Source: a bacterium (GTDB lineage: Bacteria > Vulcanimicrobiota > Vulcanimicrobiia > Vulcanimicrobiales > SCRA01). Taken from it: DNA of 35,581 bases. The notes beneath the pieces were generated by a model that made no database searches, had not been told where the DNA came from, and saw nothing but the letters and a program-made list of their open reading frames with translations. The position numbers and the translations under genes are program-made. The stretch is taken from the NCBI GenBank assembly GCA_004297985.1, contig SCRA01000049.1, positions 1 through 35,581 on the forward strand. Direction: 5' to 3'. Positions 1-8,232 of this stretch are shown in pieces. Numbering within the stretch: position 1 is the stretch's first letter; the number at the start of each line of letters is the position of its first letter.

Positions 1-1073
1 TCGACGCGGATGCCGCCCATCGCATAGTGCGTGGTGGGGAAGACCTCCATCGGCTCCTTGGTGATGTCCACGTCGGCGAACGCCATGAACTGCGTGTACA
101 TCGAGGGCAGCTTATTACGCACGAAATCGGCCGGCCTGTGGTTAATCGCCAGGAAGGCGCCGCCATGCGGCGATCCGCGCCCCTCACGAACCTCGGTGAA
201 GATGGCGCGCGCCACGACGTCGCGCGTCGAGAGCTCCATGCGCTGGGGATCGTAGCGCTGCATGAAGCGCTCGCCCTTGCTGTTCGTCAGCAGACCGCCC
301 TCGCCGCGAACCGCTTCCGTGACGAGGATGCCGCGCACGCTCATCGGCCAGACCATTCCGGTGGGATGGAACTGAACGAACTCCATATCGGTAAGCTCGG
401 CGCCCGCGTGCAGGGCCAGTATTTGGCCGTCGCCCGTGCACTCCCACGAGTTCGAGGTGACGGTATATATCTTGCCCGCACCGCCCGAAGCAATGATCAC
501 CGCGGGGACTTTGAAGACGACCGTCTCGCCGCTCTCGCGCTTGTAGCCGACGGCACCCGCCACGCGCCCGTTCTCGAGCACGATGCGCGTGATCGTGTAC
601 TCCATGTACACCTCGACCTTCTTCGCCACCGACGCATCTTGAAGCGTGCGAATCAGCTCGAGCCCGGTGCGGTCGCCGACGTGCGCCAAGCGCGGATAGG
701 TATGACCGCCGAAATTCCGCTGCAGAATCTTGCCGTCGTCGGTACGGTCGAAGAGCGCTCCCCAGTGCTCGAGCTGGTTTACCTCGCCGGGAGCCTCTTT
801 CGCGTGGAACTCCGCGGCTTGCCAGTCGTTGACGTACTTCCCGCCGAACATCGTGTCCTTGAAGTGCGTCTTCCAGTCGTCGCGCGCATCGACATTGCCC
901 AGCGCCGCGGCGATGCCTCCCTCGGCCATGACGGTGTGGGCCTTGCCAAGCAGCGACTTGCTGACCACCGCGACGCGCGCGCCGGCTTCCTTGGCGGCGA
1001 TCGCCGCGCGCAGCCCGGCGCCGCCGGCGCCGACGATGAGGACGTCGGTCTCGTGTACCTGATTGCGTTCCAT
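1..1073 (-). CDS. sdhA: Succinate dehydrogenase/fumarate reductase flavoprotein subunit (partial, C-terminus off the left edge)
   Basis: Catalytic subunit of complex II: oxidises succinate to fumarate with covalently bound FAD on the cytoplasmic face of the membrane. The 357 visible codons start at the ATG at 1073. They show the FAD-binding dinucleotide fold LIVGAGGAGLRAA (residues 12-24), the segment GKAHTVMAEGGIAAAL with His46 at the position that normally carries the FAD, the substrate-loop motif FVQFHPTG, and near the left edge THYAMGGIRV, the usual HYxMGGI active-site motif. The C-terminal helical and capping regions lie outside the window. The gene starts 3 bp after the stop of the membrane subunit, so both are surely one transcript. 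The order membrane subunit then flavoprotein matches the mycobacterial Sdh1 operon, where the iron-sulfur subunit follows; here that would lie beyond position 1. Family assignment is secure; succinate oxidation rather than fumarate reduction is inferred from the partner subunit. Confidence 0.95.
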   Translation of the reverse strand, partial: MERNQVHETDVLIVGAGGAGLRAAIAAKEAGARVAVVSKSLLGKAHTVMAEGGIAAALGNVDARDDWKTHFKDTMFGGKYVNDWQAAEFHAKEAPGEVNQLEHWGALFDRTDDGKILQRNFGGHTYPRLAHVGDRTGLELIRTLQDASVAKKVEVYMEYTITRIVLENGRVAGAVGYKRESGETVVFKVPAVIIASGGAGKIYTVTSNSWECTGDGQILALHAGAELTDMEFVQFHPTGMVWPMSVRGILVTEAVRGEGGLLTNSKGERFMQRYDPQRMELSTRDVVARAIFTEVREGRGSPHGGAFLAINHRPADFVRNKLPSMYTQFMAFADVDITKEPMEVFPTTHYAMGGIRV

Positions 1074-1076
1074 CGG

Positions 1077-1850
1077 TTAGAAGATCCTCGGATCTTGGAA
1101 TACGCCTGCCGCGAGGAGACGGACGTAGAGGTCGGCGACGGCTACCATGTAGAGGCTGAGCCAAGCCCACATGGGGTGCTGACCCGTCAGGTAGCTGACG
1201 ATCTTCCAACTACGGTAGCGCAGATCGCCGCCCGTGCCGCAGGCAAAGCACTTCTGATTTCCGCCCACGGCGCTGCGCAGCGCATGGCAACCGAAGGTGA
1301 AGGCTGTGAGCATCGCAGCGTTGGCGAGCAACACGATCGTTCCTAGACCCATCCCGAAGTGCCCGCCGAAGTCGAAGGCGCGGAAGGCATCATACCAGAG
1401 GACCGCGAGCACGATGATCGACGGGTAGAGGAACCAGCGGTGAAGGATCGGGAGCCAGCGCAGCAAGCCTTCCGACTCTCCGCGGTACTTCTTGGGCCGT
1501 TCGCTGACCGCGCAGGCCGGCGGACTCCAGAAGCCCGCCCGGTAGTACGCCTTGCGGTAGTAGTAGCAGGAGCCGCGGAAGCCCAGCGGGACCCACAAGA
1601 CAAAGATCGCCGGCGAGAGTGCCAGTCCGGGGATCCGGATCAACGGCGAGTAGAACGGTGAGATGTACGGGCCGGACTCGTAGTTCGTGCCGGCGAATGC
1701 CGCCCAGGTCGAGTAGATGATGAAGATCAGCAACCCGATCGCGACGAGCGTCGGCTCGACCCACCAGCCGTCGCTGCGAGCGGTCTGACCAAGCCCGCCT
1801 TCGCCGACGTGAGCGACAAAAGTCTGATTCCGCGTTTGTAAATCTTGCAT
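1077..1850 (-). CDS. Succinate dehydrogenase membrane subunit, Sdh1-like
   Basis: Probable membrane anchor of complex II that passes electrons to quinone. The 257-residue protein has about five hydrophobic helices, at roughly residues 33-53, 78-93, 140-160, 170-195 and 230-250. Features recalled from the actinobacterial Sdh1-type membrane protein are visible: the YYYRKAYYR motif followed by SPPACAV, histidines in ILHRWF and GCHALRS that could be haem ligands, a CFACG pair, and a C-terminal MWAWLSLYMVAVADLYVR. It is unlike the short SdhC/SdhD pair of Proteobacteria, being one longer chain. A TTG at 1859 lies in the same frame, but the ATG at 1850 is preferred: it has AAAGG 11 nt upstream, whereas the TTG is only 2 nt from it. 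Its stop is 3 bp before sdhA. Family known; haem content and quinone specificity are not visible. Confidence 0.85.
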   Translation of the reverse strand: MQDLQTRNQTFVAHVGEGGLGQTARSDGWWVEPTLVAIGLLIFIIYSTWAAFAGTNYESGPYISPFYSPLIRIPGLALSPAIFVLWVPLGFRGSCYYYRKAYYRAGFWSPPACAVSERPKKYRGESEGLLRWLPILHRWFLYPSIIVLAVLWYDAFRAFDFGGHFGMGLGTIVLLANAAMLTAFTFGCHALRSAVGGNQKCFACGTGGDLRYRSWKIVSYLTGQHPMWAWLSLYMVAVADLYVRLLAAGVFQDPRIF

Positions 1851-1861
1851 TGTTTGCAACG

Positions 1862-1875
1862 CCTTTGCTCAAAGG
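1862..1875 (-). promoter_or_regulatory. Palindrome covering the ribosome binding site of the sdh operon
   Basis: CCTTTG-CT-CAAAGG is a perfect 6-bp inverted repeat. Read on the minus strand, its right arm is the AAAGG that serves as Shine-Dalgarno for the ATG at 1850. In RNA it could fold as CCTTT-GAGC-AAAGG and occlude ribosome binding; as DNA it could be an operator. No sigma-70 promoter was recognised in the 84-bp gap upstream of the start. Functional meaning is inference. Confidence 0.35.
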
Positions 1876-1934
1876 TAACAGTCTCAGTACGCCGCGGATA
1901 CGACCTCTGTCGCTCCCTTGCTTCTGCAGCGCGC

Positions 1935-2969
1935 TCACACGCGCAACACGTCGGCGAGGGTGTAACTATTGCCCCATCCGCCCGGGTCGATCCTCCGCAT
2001 CAGGGGACGGTAACCCAGTACGAGCTCTTCGATGGTCGATAGGCCCCCGCCGATCAACGGCGCCAGACGGGCGGCGAACCATGGCCAGCTCGTCGTGAGA
2101 TCCCCGTCGATGTCCAGGGAGCCGGCGTCGTGGACAAGGGCCGCGTCCGCGGCACGAAGCAGACGCTCCGCATACGCGGCGATGGCTGCCATCTTGCCTG
2201 GACGCAAGCGATCCACCGTGTCGCTCTCGCGATGATAGTGGCTCCAGCGCCCGCACGTGAGAAAAACGAAGGGATGCCCCATGACGCGGAACGTGTGGTA
2301 GTCGCTGACGTCGCCCGTGATCCCGTTGGGCACGGGGATCGGCCGCAGCGCCAAGCCGTGCTCGAGGTGCCGATCGAAGCTGGCCCGCAGAGCTCTCGAG
2401 CGTTCCAAGCCCATCACCATCACGCTCTCGGCCAGCTCGCCGTCCTCCACGTCGTGGCCGCAGAGATCGAGTACGATGGGGAGCGCCACGCGCTCTTCGC
2501 GCGCCGCCAGGACCTCGTGATAGAAACGCATCGAGCCCATGTCGGAGGTCCGAAAATACGGGGGCTCCTCGGCATCGTAGAGCGCGATCGCTACGTCGTG
2601 GGCGGGCGGATCCTCACGCAGCCGGCGCGCCGCCTCCACGACGATGGCGACGGCGGCGGCGTTGTCGTCGGCCCCCGGCGAGGTGGGCAGATGGTCGAAA
2701 TGGGCGCCGAGCAGGAAGAGCGGTTGTGCTGCCCGCCTGCCGCGCACGCGGGCCACAAGATTCGTCAGTTGCGCGCCGTCGCGCCGCGCTACGAACTCGT
2801 GGCGGTGCGAGGAGCCGTCGAAAGGCGCGAGCCCCTCGGAGCGGAGCACTGCCTCTAAGTACGCGATGGCCGCCGCATGCCCGGGCGAGTTGGGGTCGCG
2901 GCGCACGCTAGGCGGATCGGCGAGCGCGCGCGCATGATCCAAGAGGCGCCTCTCGTCGTAGCGGCTCAC
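1935..2969 (-). CDS. M28-family zinc aminopeptidase-like protein
   Basis: Predicted co-catalytic di-zinc exopeptidase of the M28 fold. All expected metal and catalytic positions are visible: HFD (His90), PGADDN (Asp101), DAEEPPY (Glu134-Glu135), DLCGHD (Asp168 region) and a C-terminal HYHRESDT histidine. No signal peptide is apparent, so it is probably cytoplasmic. The frame is open to an ATG at 3014, but the GTG at 2969 is preferred: it overlaps the thiolase stop as GTGA, a classic translational-coupling junction, and gives 344 residues. It is downstream of and co-transcribed with the thiolase, although the two share no obvious pathway. Family members include aminopeptidases, carboxypeptidases and glutaminyl cyclases, so the substrate cannot be named. 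About 85 bp of non-coding DNA separate its stop from the sdh start. Confidence 0.85.
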   Translation of the reverse strand: MSRYDERRLLDHARALADPPSVRRDPNSPGHAAAIAYLEAVLRSEGLAPFDGSSHRHEFVARRDGAQLTNLVARVRGRRAAQPLFLLGAHFDHLPTSPGADDNAAAVAIVVEAARRLREDPPAHDVAIALYDAEEPPYFRTSDMGSMRFYHEVLAAREERVALPIVLDLCGHDVEDGELAESVMVMGLERSRALRASFDRHLEHGLALRPIPVPNGITGDVSDYHTFRVMGHPFVFLTCGRWSHYHRESDTVDRLRPGKMAAIAAYAERLLRAADAALVHDAGSLDIDGDLTTSWPWFAARLAPLIGGGLSTIEELVLGYRPLMRRIDPGGWGNSYTLADVLRV

Positions 2970-4108
2970 AACCGCTCGATGATCGTGGCCGTCGCCATGC
3001 CGTGGCCGATGCACATCACCTGGAGCCCGAGATGCCCCCCGCGGCGCTCGAGCTCGTGGAGCAGCTTGGTCAAGAGCACGGCACCGGTGGCGCCGAGCGG
3101 GTGACCGTGGGCGATCGCGCCGCCGTTGGGATTGACGCGCTCCATGTCGAGGGGGCCGTAGCTGCGCTCCATCTCCCGTGCCCAGGCCAGCACCACGGAG
3201 GCGAAGGCCTCGTTGATCTCCACCACGTCGATCTCTTCGAGGCGTAGTCCCGCGCGCTCCAGGGCACGGTGCGTGGCGGGGATCACCTCCAGGAGTTGGA
3301 GCGTAGGGTCTCCGGCAACGACGACGCGCGCTCGGAAGCGTGCCCGCGCCCGCAGCCCCAGGGCTGCCGCTCGCCCACGATCCGCGATCAGCACGGCGGC
3401 GGCGCCATCGGAGATTTGGCTCGCGTTGCCCGCGGTGATCACGCCGTCCGAGCGGTAGGCGGGCGGGAGCGCCAGCATGCGCTCGAGGCTCGGCTCGAGG
3501 CGCACCCCTTCGTCGCGCTCCAGCCCGGCTAGCGGAGCCATCTCGCGCCGGTGGTATCCCTCGCGCGCCGCCTGCGCCCCTCGCCGATGGCTCTCGTAAC
3601 CGAAGGCGTCGAGGTCGTGCCGGGAGAGGCCGTAGCGCGCGGCGATGCGCTCGGCGGACTCACCTTGGTGAATCATTTCATGGCGTTCGAACAAGGCGGG
3701 ATCGAGGCGCTCGAAGCCTCCGCCGATATCGCTGAACATCGGCACGCGGGTCATCGACTCGACGCCCCCCGCCACGACTACTCCCTGATCGCCGGCCGCC
3801 ACGGCCTGGGCCGCGAAATGGATGGCCTGCTGCGCCGAGCCGCACATGCGGTCGAGCGTCACGGCGGGAACGGAGACGGGAAGACGCGAGAGCAGCACCC
3901 CCAAGCGCCCGACGTTCGCCCCCTGCTCGCCGGCCTGCGTGACGCACCCCACGACCACGTCTTCGATCGCGCGCGGATCGACGCCGCTGCGTCCGACCAG
4001 CGCGTCGAGGACGTGCGCGAGCAGCGCATCGGGCGGCACACCCCGCAACCCCCCTTGGGCCTTGCCGATCGGCGTGCGGACCGCGTCGACGATGACGGGC
4101 TCCCCCAT
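2966..4108 (-). CDS. Acetyl-CoA acetyltransferase / thiolase
   Basis: Thiolase-superfamily enzyme that condenses or cleaves acyl-CoA (acetoacetyl-CoA or 3-ketoacyl-CoA), a 380-residue cytoplasmic protein of normal length. Catalytic residues are all present: nucleophile Cys89 in [15 protein letters not shown] at 299-303, His336 in [14 protein letters not shown], and the second cysteine Cys366 in [10 protein letters not shown]. In that last motif the usual CIGGG is CIGHG. The ATG at 4108 is preceded by a strong GAGGAGGAAG ribosome binding site. It is divergent from the SDR dehydrogenase, with a 99-bp gap that could hold both promoters, and overlaps the M28 peptidase downstream by 4 bp. Together with the dehydrogenase, acyl-CoA synthetase and thioesterase nearby it suggests beta-oxidation or ketoacyl-CoA metabolism. 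Biosynthetic versus degradative role cannot be decided from sequence. Confidence 0.93.
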   Translation of the reverse strand: MGEPVIVDAVRTPIGKAQGGLRGVPPDALLAHVLDALVGRSGVDPRAIEDVVVGCVTQAGEQGANVGRLGVLLSRLPVSVPAVTLDRMCGSAQQAIHFAAQAVAAGDQGVVVAGGVESMTRVPMFSDIGGGFERLDPALFERHEMIHQGESAERIAARYGLSRHDLDAFGYESHRRGAQAAREGYHRREMAPLAGLERDEGVRLEPSLERMLALPPAYRSDGVITAGNASQISDGAAAVLIADRGRAAALGLRARARFRARVVVAGDPTLQLLEVIPATHRALERAGLRLEEIDVVEINEAFASVVLAWAREMERSYGPLDMERVNPNGGAIAHGHPLGATGAVLLTKLLHELERRGGHLGLQVMCIGHGMATATIIERL

Positions 4109-4207
4109 CGCTTCCTCCTCTCAGGGCGCCGCCAGCCTTCGACGCAGGTATCGCCCGTGACATTTTGCAAATCCGAGGCATCATCGGTATCTCACGAGAG
4201 GAGCATC

Positions 4208-4972
4208 ATGCGCATCGACGGCTTGAGCGCGATCGTCACGGGGGGAGCCTCCGGGCTCGGAGCGGCTACTGCCCGCAGGCTCCACGCGCAGGGGGCGAGC
4301 GTCGTCATCGCCGACGTCAACGCCGCCACGGGCGAGGCCACAGCGAAAGCGCTGGGTGATCGCGCCGCCTTCGTGCGCACCGACGTCACCGACGAAGCCT
4401 CGGTCGAGGCGGCCGTCGCGGCCGCCACCGCCATGGCGCCGCTGGGCGCAGTGGCCAACTGCGCCGGCATCGCGATCGCCGAGAAGGTCGTCGGCCGCGA
4501 GGGGCTTCACAGCCTGGAGCGCTTTGCCAAGGTCATCCAAGTCAACCTCGTCGGGACCTTCAACGTAACGCGCTTCGCCGCCGCCGCCATGAAGACCAAC
4601 GAGCCGAACGCCGAAGGCGAGCGGGGCGTGGTGATCTGCACGGCCTCCGTGGCCGCCTTCGAAGGGCAGGTCGGACAGGTCGCCTACAGTGCCTCGAAAG
4701 GCGGCGTCGTCGCCATGGTGCTCCCGCTCGCGCGCGAGCTCGCCTCGTTCGGCATCCGCGTCTGCGCCATTGCGCCGGGCATCTTCGACACGCCGATGCT
4801 GGCGGGACTCCCCGAGGCGGCGCGCACCTCGCTGGGGCAGCAGGTCCCCTTCCCCTCGCGCCTAGGGCGCCCCGACGAGTATGCGGACCTCGCCGCCCAC
4901 ATCGTCAGCAACCCCATGCTCAACGGCGCGGTGATCCGTCTCGACGGCGCCATCCGAATGGCGCCACGCTAG
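4208..4972 (+). CDS. SDR-family dehydrogenase, 3-hydroxyacyl-CoA dehydrogenase type-2-like
   Basis: Short-chain dehydrogenase of 254 residues, NAD-dependent (Asp36 after the second strand favours NAD over NADP). Visible motifs: TGGASGLG cofactor loop (11-18), NCAGIA (84-89), catalytic Ser147 in [11 protein letters not shown], and Tyr160/Lys164 in YSASK. The long loop [19 protein letters not shown] and the ending [15 protein letters not shown] resemble HSD17B10-type 3-hydroxyacyl-CoA dehydrogenases, which convert 3-hydroxyacyl-CoA to 3-ketoacyl-CoA and so would feed the divergent thiolase. The frame is open far upstream, but the ATG at 4208 is clearly the start: GAGAGGAG lies 4-5 nt before it and the protein begins at the usual family position. 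It is followed after 22 bp by the acyl-CoA synthetase fusion, probably in one operon. Confidence 0.92.
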   Translation: MRIDGLSAIVTGGASGLGAATARRLHAQGASVVIADVNAATGEATAKALGDRAAFVRTDVTDEASVEAAVAAATAMAPLGAVANCAGIAIAEKVVGREGLHSLERFAKVIQVNLVGTFNVTRFAAAAMKTNEPNAEGERGVVICTASVAAFEGQVGQVAYSASKGGVVAMVLPLARELASFGIRVCAIAPGIFDTPMLAGLPEAARTSLGQQVPFPSRLGRPDEYADLAAHIVSNPMLNGAVIRLDGAIRMAPR

Positions 4973-4994
4973 CGGCGGCGGCGGAGCGGCTACG

Positions 4995-7676
4995 GTGACG
5001 GCTCGCCCGCGCGGCCTCGACGCGATCTTCGCCCCGCACACGGTGGCGGTGATCGGCGCTACCGAGCGGCCGGACAGCGTGGGCCGCGCCGCGCTCTGGA
5101 ACCTCATCGGCCATCCGTTCGGCGGAACGATCTACCCCGTTACCCCGGCGCACGCGAGCGTCATGGGAATCAAGACCTACCCCTCCATCGGCGACGTACC
5201 GGAGCCCGTCGACCTAGCGGTCATCGTGACGCCTGCCAAGAGCGTCCCGGATCTGATCGGCGCCTGCGTCGATGCAGGCGTGCGGGGCGCCATCGTCATC
5301 TCGGCGGGCTTCCGCGAGATCGGCGCCGCAGGCGCGGAGCTGGAGCGGCGCATCCTCGAGCAGGCGGCCCGCGGCAATATCCGCATCGTCGGGCCAAACT
5401 GCCTGGGCGTCCTGCGCCCGGAGAGCAACTTCCACGCCTCCTTCGTCGGCGAGTCATCGCAGCCGGGGAGCGTGGCCTTCATCACGCAGAGCGGCGCCTT
5501 GGGGGCGGCGATCCTCGATTGGTCGACCGATCAGCACATCGGCTTCAGCGCCTTCGTCTCGATCGGCTCGATGTTGGATGTGGGATGGGGCGACCTCATC
5601 ACCTACTTCGGCGAGGACACGCATACCCGCGCAATCGTCTTGGCGATGGAGTCGATCGGCGACGCGCGCGCCTTCCTCTCCGCGGCGCGCGAAGTAGCGC
5701 GCAGCAAGCCGATCATCGTGCTCAAGGCCGGACGCACCGAGGAAGCGGCACGCGCGGCGGCCTCCCACGTCGGCGCGCTGGTGGGCAGCGACCAGGCGCT
5801 GGATGCGGCCTTCCGGCGCTGCGGCCTGCTGCGCGTCGATACCATCGCCGACCTCTTCTACATGGCCGACGTGCTCGCCAAACAGCCGCGCCCGCGGGGA
5901 AACCGCTTGGCCATCATCACGAACGCCGGCGGCCCCGGCGTGCTGATCACCGACGCGCTGATCGCCGGAGACGGCGCCCTTGCCGCGCTCTCGGACCAGA
6001 CGCTGGGAGCGCTCGACCGCGTGCTCCCCGAAGCGTGGAGCCACAACAATCCCGTCGATATCTTAGGCGATGCCGACGCCGGACGCTACGAGGCCACCTT
6101 CGAGTTGGTCTGCCGGGATCCGGGAGTCGACGGCGTCCTCGTAGTCATGGCTCCGCAAGGGCTGGCCGCATCGACGCCGATCGCCGAACGGCTGGCCGCC
6201 TTCGTCCACGCCACGCGGAAACCCCTGATCGCCAGTTGGATGGGAGGCATCGAAGTCGCCGAGGGGGCCGCCATCCTGAGGCGTGCGGGTATTCCCACGT
6301 TCTCTTACGCCGACACGGCGGCGCGTATGTTCAACTACCTCTGGCGCTACGACGAGAACTTGCGCGCGCTCTACGAGACGCCGCTCCCGCCGGACGACGT
6401 CTTCCCGAATACCGCGGTCCCCAGGGCGGCGACCGCACTGATCGATCAGGCGAGCGGCGCAGGCCATACGCTGCTCAGCGAGACGGAATCGAAGCGTCTG
6501 CTCGAGCTCTACCACATCCCCATCGTCGAGACGCGCATCGCCGAAAGCGTCGAGGAAGCGGAGCGAATCGCCGCGGAGACCGGCTATCCCGTGGCCCTCA
6601 AACTCCACTCGCACACCATCGCGCACAAGCGCAGTGCGGGGGGCGTTCGGCTCCACGTGCACGACGCCGCCGACGTGCACGAGGCCTTCGCTCGTATCCG
6701 AGCCGCTGTGCCGCCCGCGGACTTCGACGGCGTCAGCGTCCAGCCCATGGTCAACGAGGACGGCTACGAGCTTTTGCTCGGCGCGGCGCTCGATTCACAG
6801 CTCGGTCCAGTGCTCGCCTTCGGTCACGGCGGGCGGCTGGTCGAGACGATCGGCGATCGCAGCCTCGCGCTCCCGCCCCTGAACACCACCCTCGCGCGCC
6901 GCATGATGGAGCGCACGCGCATCTTCCGCGCCCTGTCGGGGGAGCGCGAAGGCCCTGCGGTCGACTTGGCGGAGCTCGAGCAGGTACTGGTACGCTTCAG
7001 CTACCTCGTGGCCGAGCAGCGTCAAGTGCGCGCCATCGAGATCAACCCGCTCTTCGCCGCGCCCGGGCGCATCGCCGCCCTCGACGCGCGTGTTGAGCTG
7101 CATGCGCCCGGTACGCCGGCCGACTCGATTCCGCCGCTGGCGATTCGTCCGTATCCCGTCCAGTACGTCGACCTCTGGCGCATGCCGGACGGCCAAACGG
7201 TCCTCATCCGCCCCGTGCGCCCGGAAGACGAGCCGTTCATGCGCGCCTTCCACGACACGGTCTCCGAGCAGAGCGTCTATATGCGCTATGCCCACGTGCT
7301 CTCGCTGCGTGAGCGCATCGCCCACGAGCGGCTCAGCCGCGTCTGCTTCATCGACTACGACCGCGAGATGGCGCTGATCGCCGTGACCACTGAGAAAACG
7401 CCGGCGATCATCGGCGTCGGGCGCCTGGTGCGGCTGCGCAACAAGCACAGCGCCGAGTTCGCAATCATCGTGAGCGACCAGTACCAGCAACGCGGCCTCG
7501 GCACCGAGCTGCTGCGCCGTCTCGTGGCGCTCGCCCCGCGCGAGGGCATCGACCGGGTCGTGGGCTACATTCTGCGCGAGAACAGCGGCATGCAAGAAGT
7601 CTCGCGCCGCCTGGGGTTCACGCTGCGATACTCGGAAGAGTACGGCATGATGGAGGCGGATATCCGCACCGCGTGA
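4995..7676 (+). CDS. ADP-forming acyl-CoA synthetase fused to a GNAT acetyltransferase (Pat-like)
   Basis: An 893-residue three-part protein. Residues 1-470 form the CoA-binding and ligase half of NDP-forming acyl-CoA synthetases, with IGAT at 20-23, GPNCLG at 133-138 and TQSGALG at 164-170. The phosphorylatable histidine is present as His258 in [11 protein letters not shown]. Residues about 490-700 are an ATP-grasp domain ([20 protein letters not shown]). Residues about 735-893 are a GNAT domain with the acetyl-CoA loop [10 protein letters not shown] near 830. This architecture is that of protein lysine acetyltransferases such as Pat/PatZ, which control acetyl-CoA synthetase. As I recall, Salmonella Pat lacks the catalytic histidine; here it is retained, so the ligase half may be active. 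The start is the GTG at 4995 with GGAG 8 nt upstream. It follows the SDR gene by 22 bp and belongs to the acyl-CoA cluster. Confidence 0.9.
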   Translation: MTARPRGLDAIFAPHTVAVIGATERPDSVGRAALWNLIGHPFGGTIYPVTPAHASVMGIKTYPSIGDVPEPVDLAVIVTPAKSVPDLIGACVDAGVRGAIVISAGFREIGAAGAELERRILEQAARGNIRIVGPNCLGVLRPESNFHASFVGESSQPGSVAFITQSGALGAAILDWSTDQHIGFSAFVSIGSMLDVGWGDLITYFGEDTHTRAIVLAMESIGDARAFLSAAREVARSKPIIVLKAGRTEEAARAAASHVGALVGSDQALDAAFRRCGLLRVDTIADLFYMADVLAKQPRPRGNRLAIITNAGGPGVLITDALIAGDGALAALSDQTLGALDRVLPEAWSHNNPVDILGDADAGRYEATFELVCRDPGVDGVLVVMAPQGLAASTPIAERLAAFVHATRKPLIASWMGGIEVAEGAAILRRAGIPTFSYADTAARMFNYLWRYDENLRALYETPLPPDDVFPNTAVPRAATALIDQASGAGHTLLSETESKRLLELYHIPIVETRIAESVEEAERIAAETGYPVALKLHSHTIAHKRSAGGVRLHVHDAADVHEAFARIRAAVPPADFDGVSVQPMVNEDGYELLLGAALDSQLGPVLAFGHGGRLVETIGDRSLALPPLNTTLARRMMERTRIFRALSGEREGPAVDLAELEQVLVRFSYLVAEQRQVRAIEINPLFAAPGRIAALDARVELHAPGTPADSIPPLAIRPYPVQYVDLWRMPDGQTVLIRPVRPEDEPFMRAFHDTVSEQSVYMRYAHVLSLRERIAHERLSRVCFIDYDREMALIAVTTEKTPAIIGVGRLVRLRNKHSAEFAIIVSDQYQQRGLGTELLRRLVALAPREGIDRVVGYILRENSGMQEVSRRLGFTLRYSEEYGMMEADIRTA

Positions 7677-7777
7677 ACGAATGATGTCCGCGTGATGACT
7701 CCGAGATCCCCGTCGGCGTTGCGCGTACGCTCGTGCCGCGAGCCTGAAGCGCTCGCTTGGAGGGCATCTACGAGGTG

Positions 7778-8179
7778 ATGACGACCAGCGGCCGATTCGA
7801 CGACGCCATGCCCATTCCAGCGAGGCGTCTGGGCCTCTCGAAGATGCACGTCGAGCGGGGCTCCATCGCGATCAGCGGTCGCGTCGATCCAGAGCACGAT
7901 GCCGATCCCGCGCTGATCCACGCGTTGGCCGCGGCAACGCTCGATGCCGCCGTCGATCGCGCCGTTTGCAGCGCGCTCGCAACTGGTCATGGCGCCACGA
8001 TCATCGAGCTGAAGATCCGCTTCGCGCGCCCCTTCACCAGCACGAGCGGCATCATGACCTGCCGTGCATCCGTGGTGGAGCTAGGCGAGCATCTCGGCAC
8101 CGCCAGCGCTCGCATCGCCGACGCGGCTGAGAACGTCTATGTCGAGGCCGACGCGACCTGCTTGATCCGCCGCCCGTGA
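7778..8179 (+). CDS. PaaI-family hotdog-fold acyl-CoA thioesterase
   Basis: About 133 residues, predicted to hydrolyse an acyl-CoA thioester. The order of elements fits the PaaI/YdiI-like family: a short leader with PIPARRLG, the helix region LAAATLDAAVDRAVCSAL in place of the usual HGGVxATLxDxA motif, then TIIELKIRFARPFTSTSG and a C-terminal VEADATCLIRR. The HGG residues are replaced (LIHALAAATLDAA), so it is a divergent member and activity is not assured. The start is uncertain: an in-frame stop at 7745 bounds it. TTG 7757, GTG 7775 and ATG 7778 are possible; GGAGGG at 7759-7764 favours 7775 or 7778. About 100 bp separate it from the preceding synthetase, so it may have its own promoter. 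Confidence 0.75.
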   Translation: MTTSGRFDDAMPIPARRLGLSKMHVERGSIAISGRVDPEHDADPALIHALAAATLDAAVDRAVCSALATGHGATIIELKIRFARPFTSTSGIMTCRASVVELGEHLGTASARIADAAENVYVEADATCLIRRP

Positions 8180-8232
8180 GAACCGGTCCACGAAAGGGAG
8201 CGCGTGCGCGCAAGCGAACGCAGAGCACCCTC

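Noticed and set aside
27-1346. A 439-codon plus-strand frame across sdhA and the Sdh membrane subunit.
   Set aside because: The opposite strand encodes recognisable complex II subunits; the plus-strand product has no family signature.
4109-4207. TTGCAA (4165) and TATCTC (4188) with 17-bp spacing as the promoter of the SDR gene.
   Set aside because: The -10 match is poor and the implied start of transcription would fall in the ribosome binding site.
5519-7096. A 525-codon open frame overlapping the acyl-CoA synthetase fusion on the same strand.
   Set aside because: Arginine-rich low-complexity product in an alternative frame; the fusion protein frame is continuous and motif-complete.
8176-8232. 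GTG 8176 overlapping the thioesterase stop as start of the M16 peptidase.
   Set aside because: It would put 19 extra, highly basic residues before the signal peptide. ATG 8233 starts right at it. The longer form remains possible but less likely.
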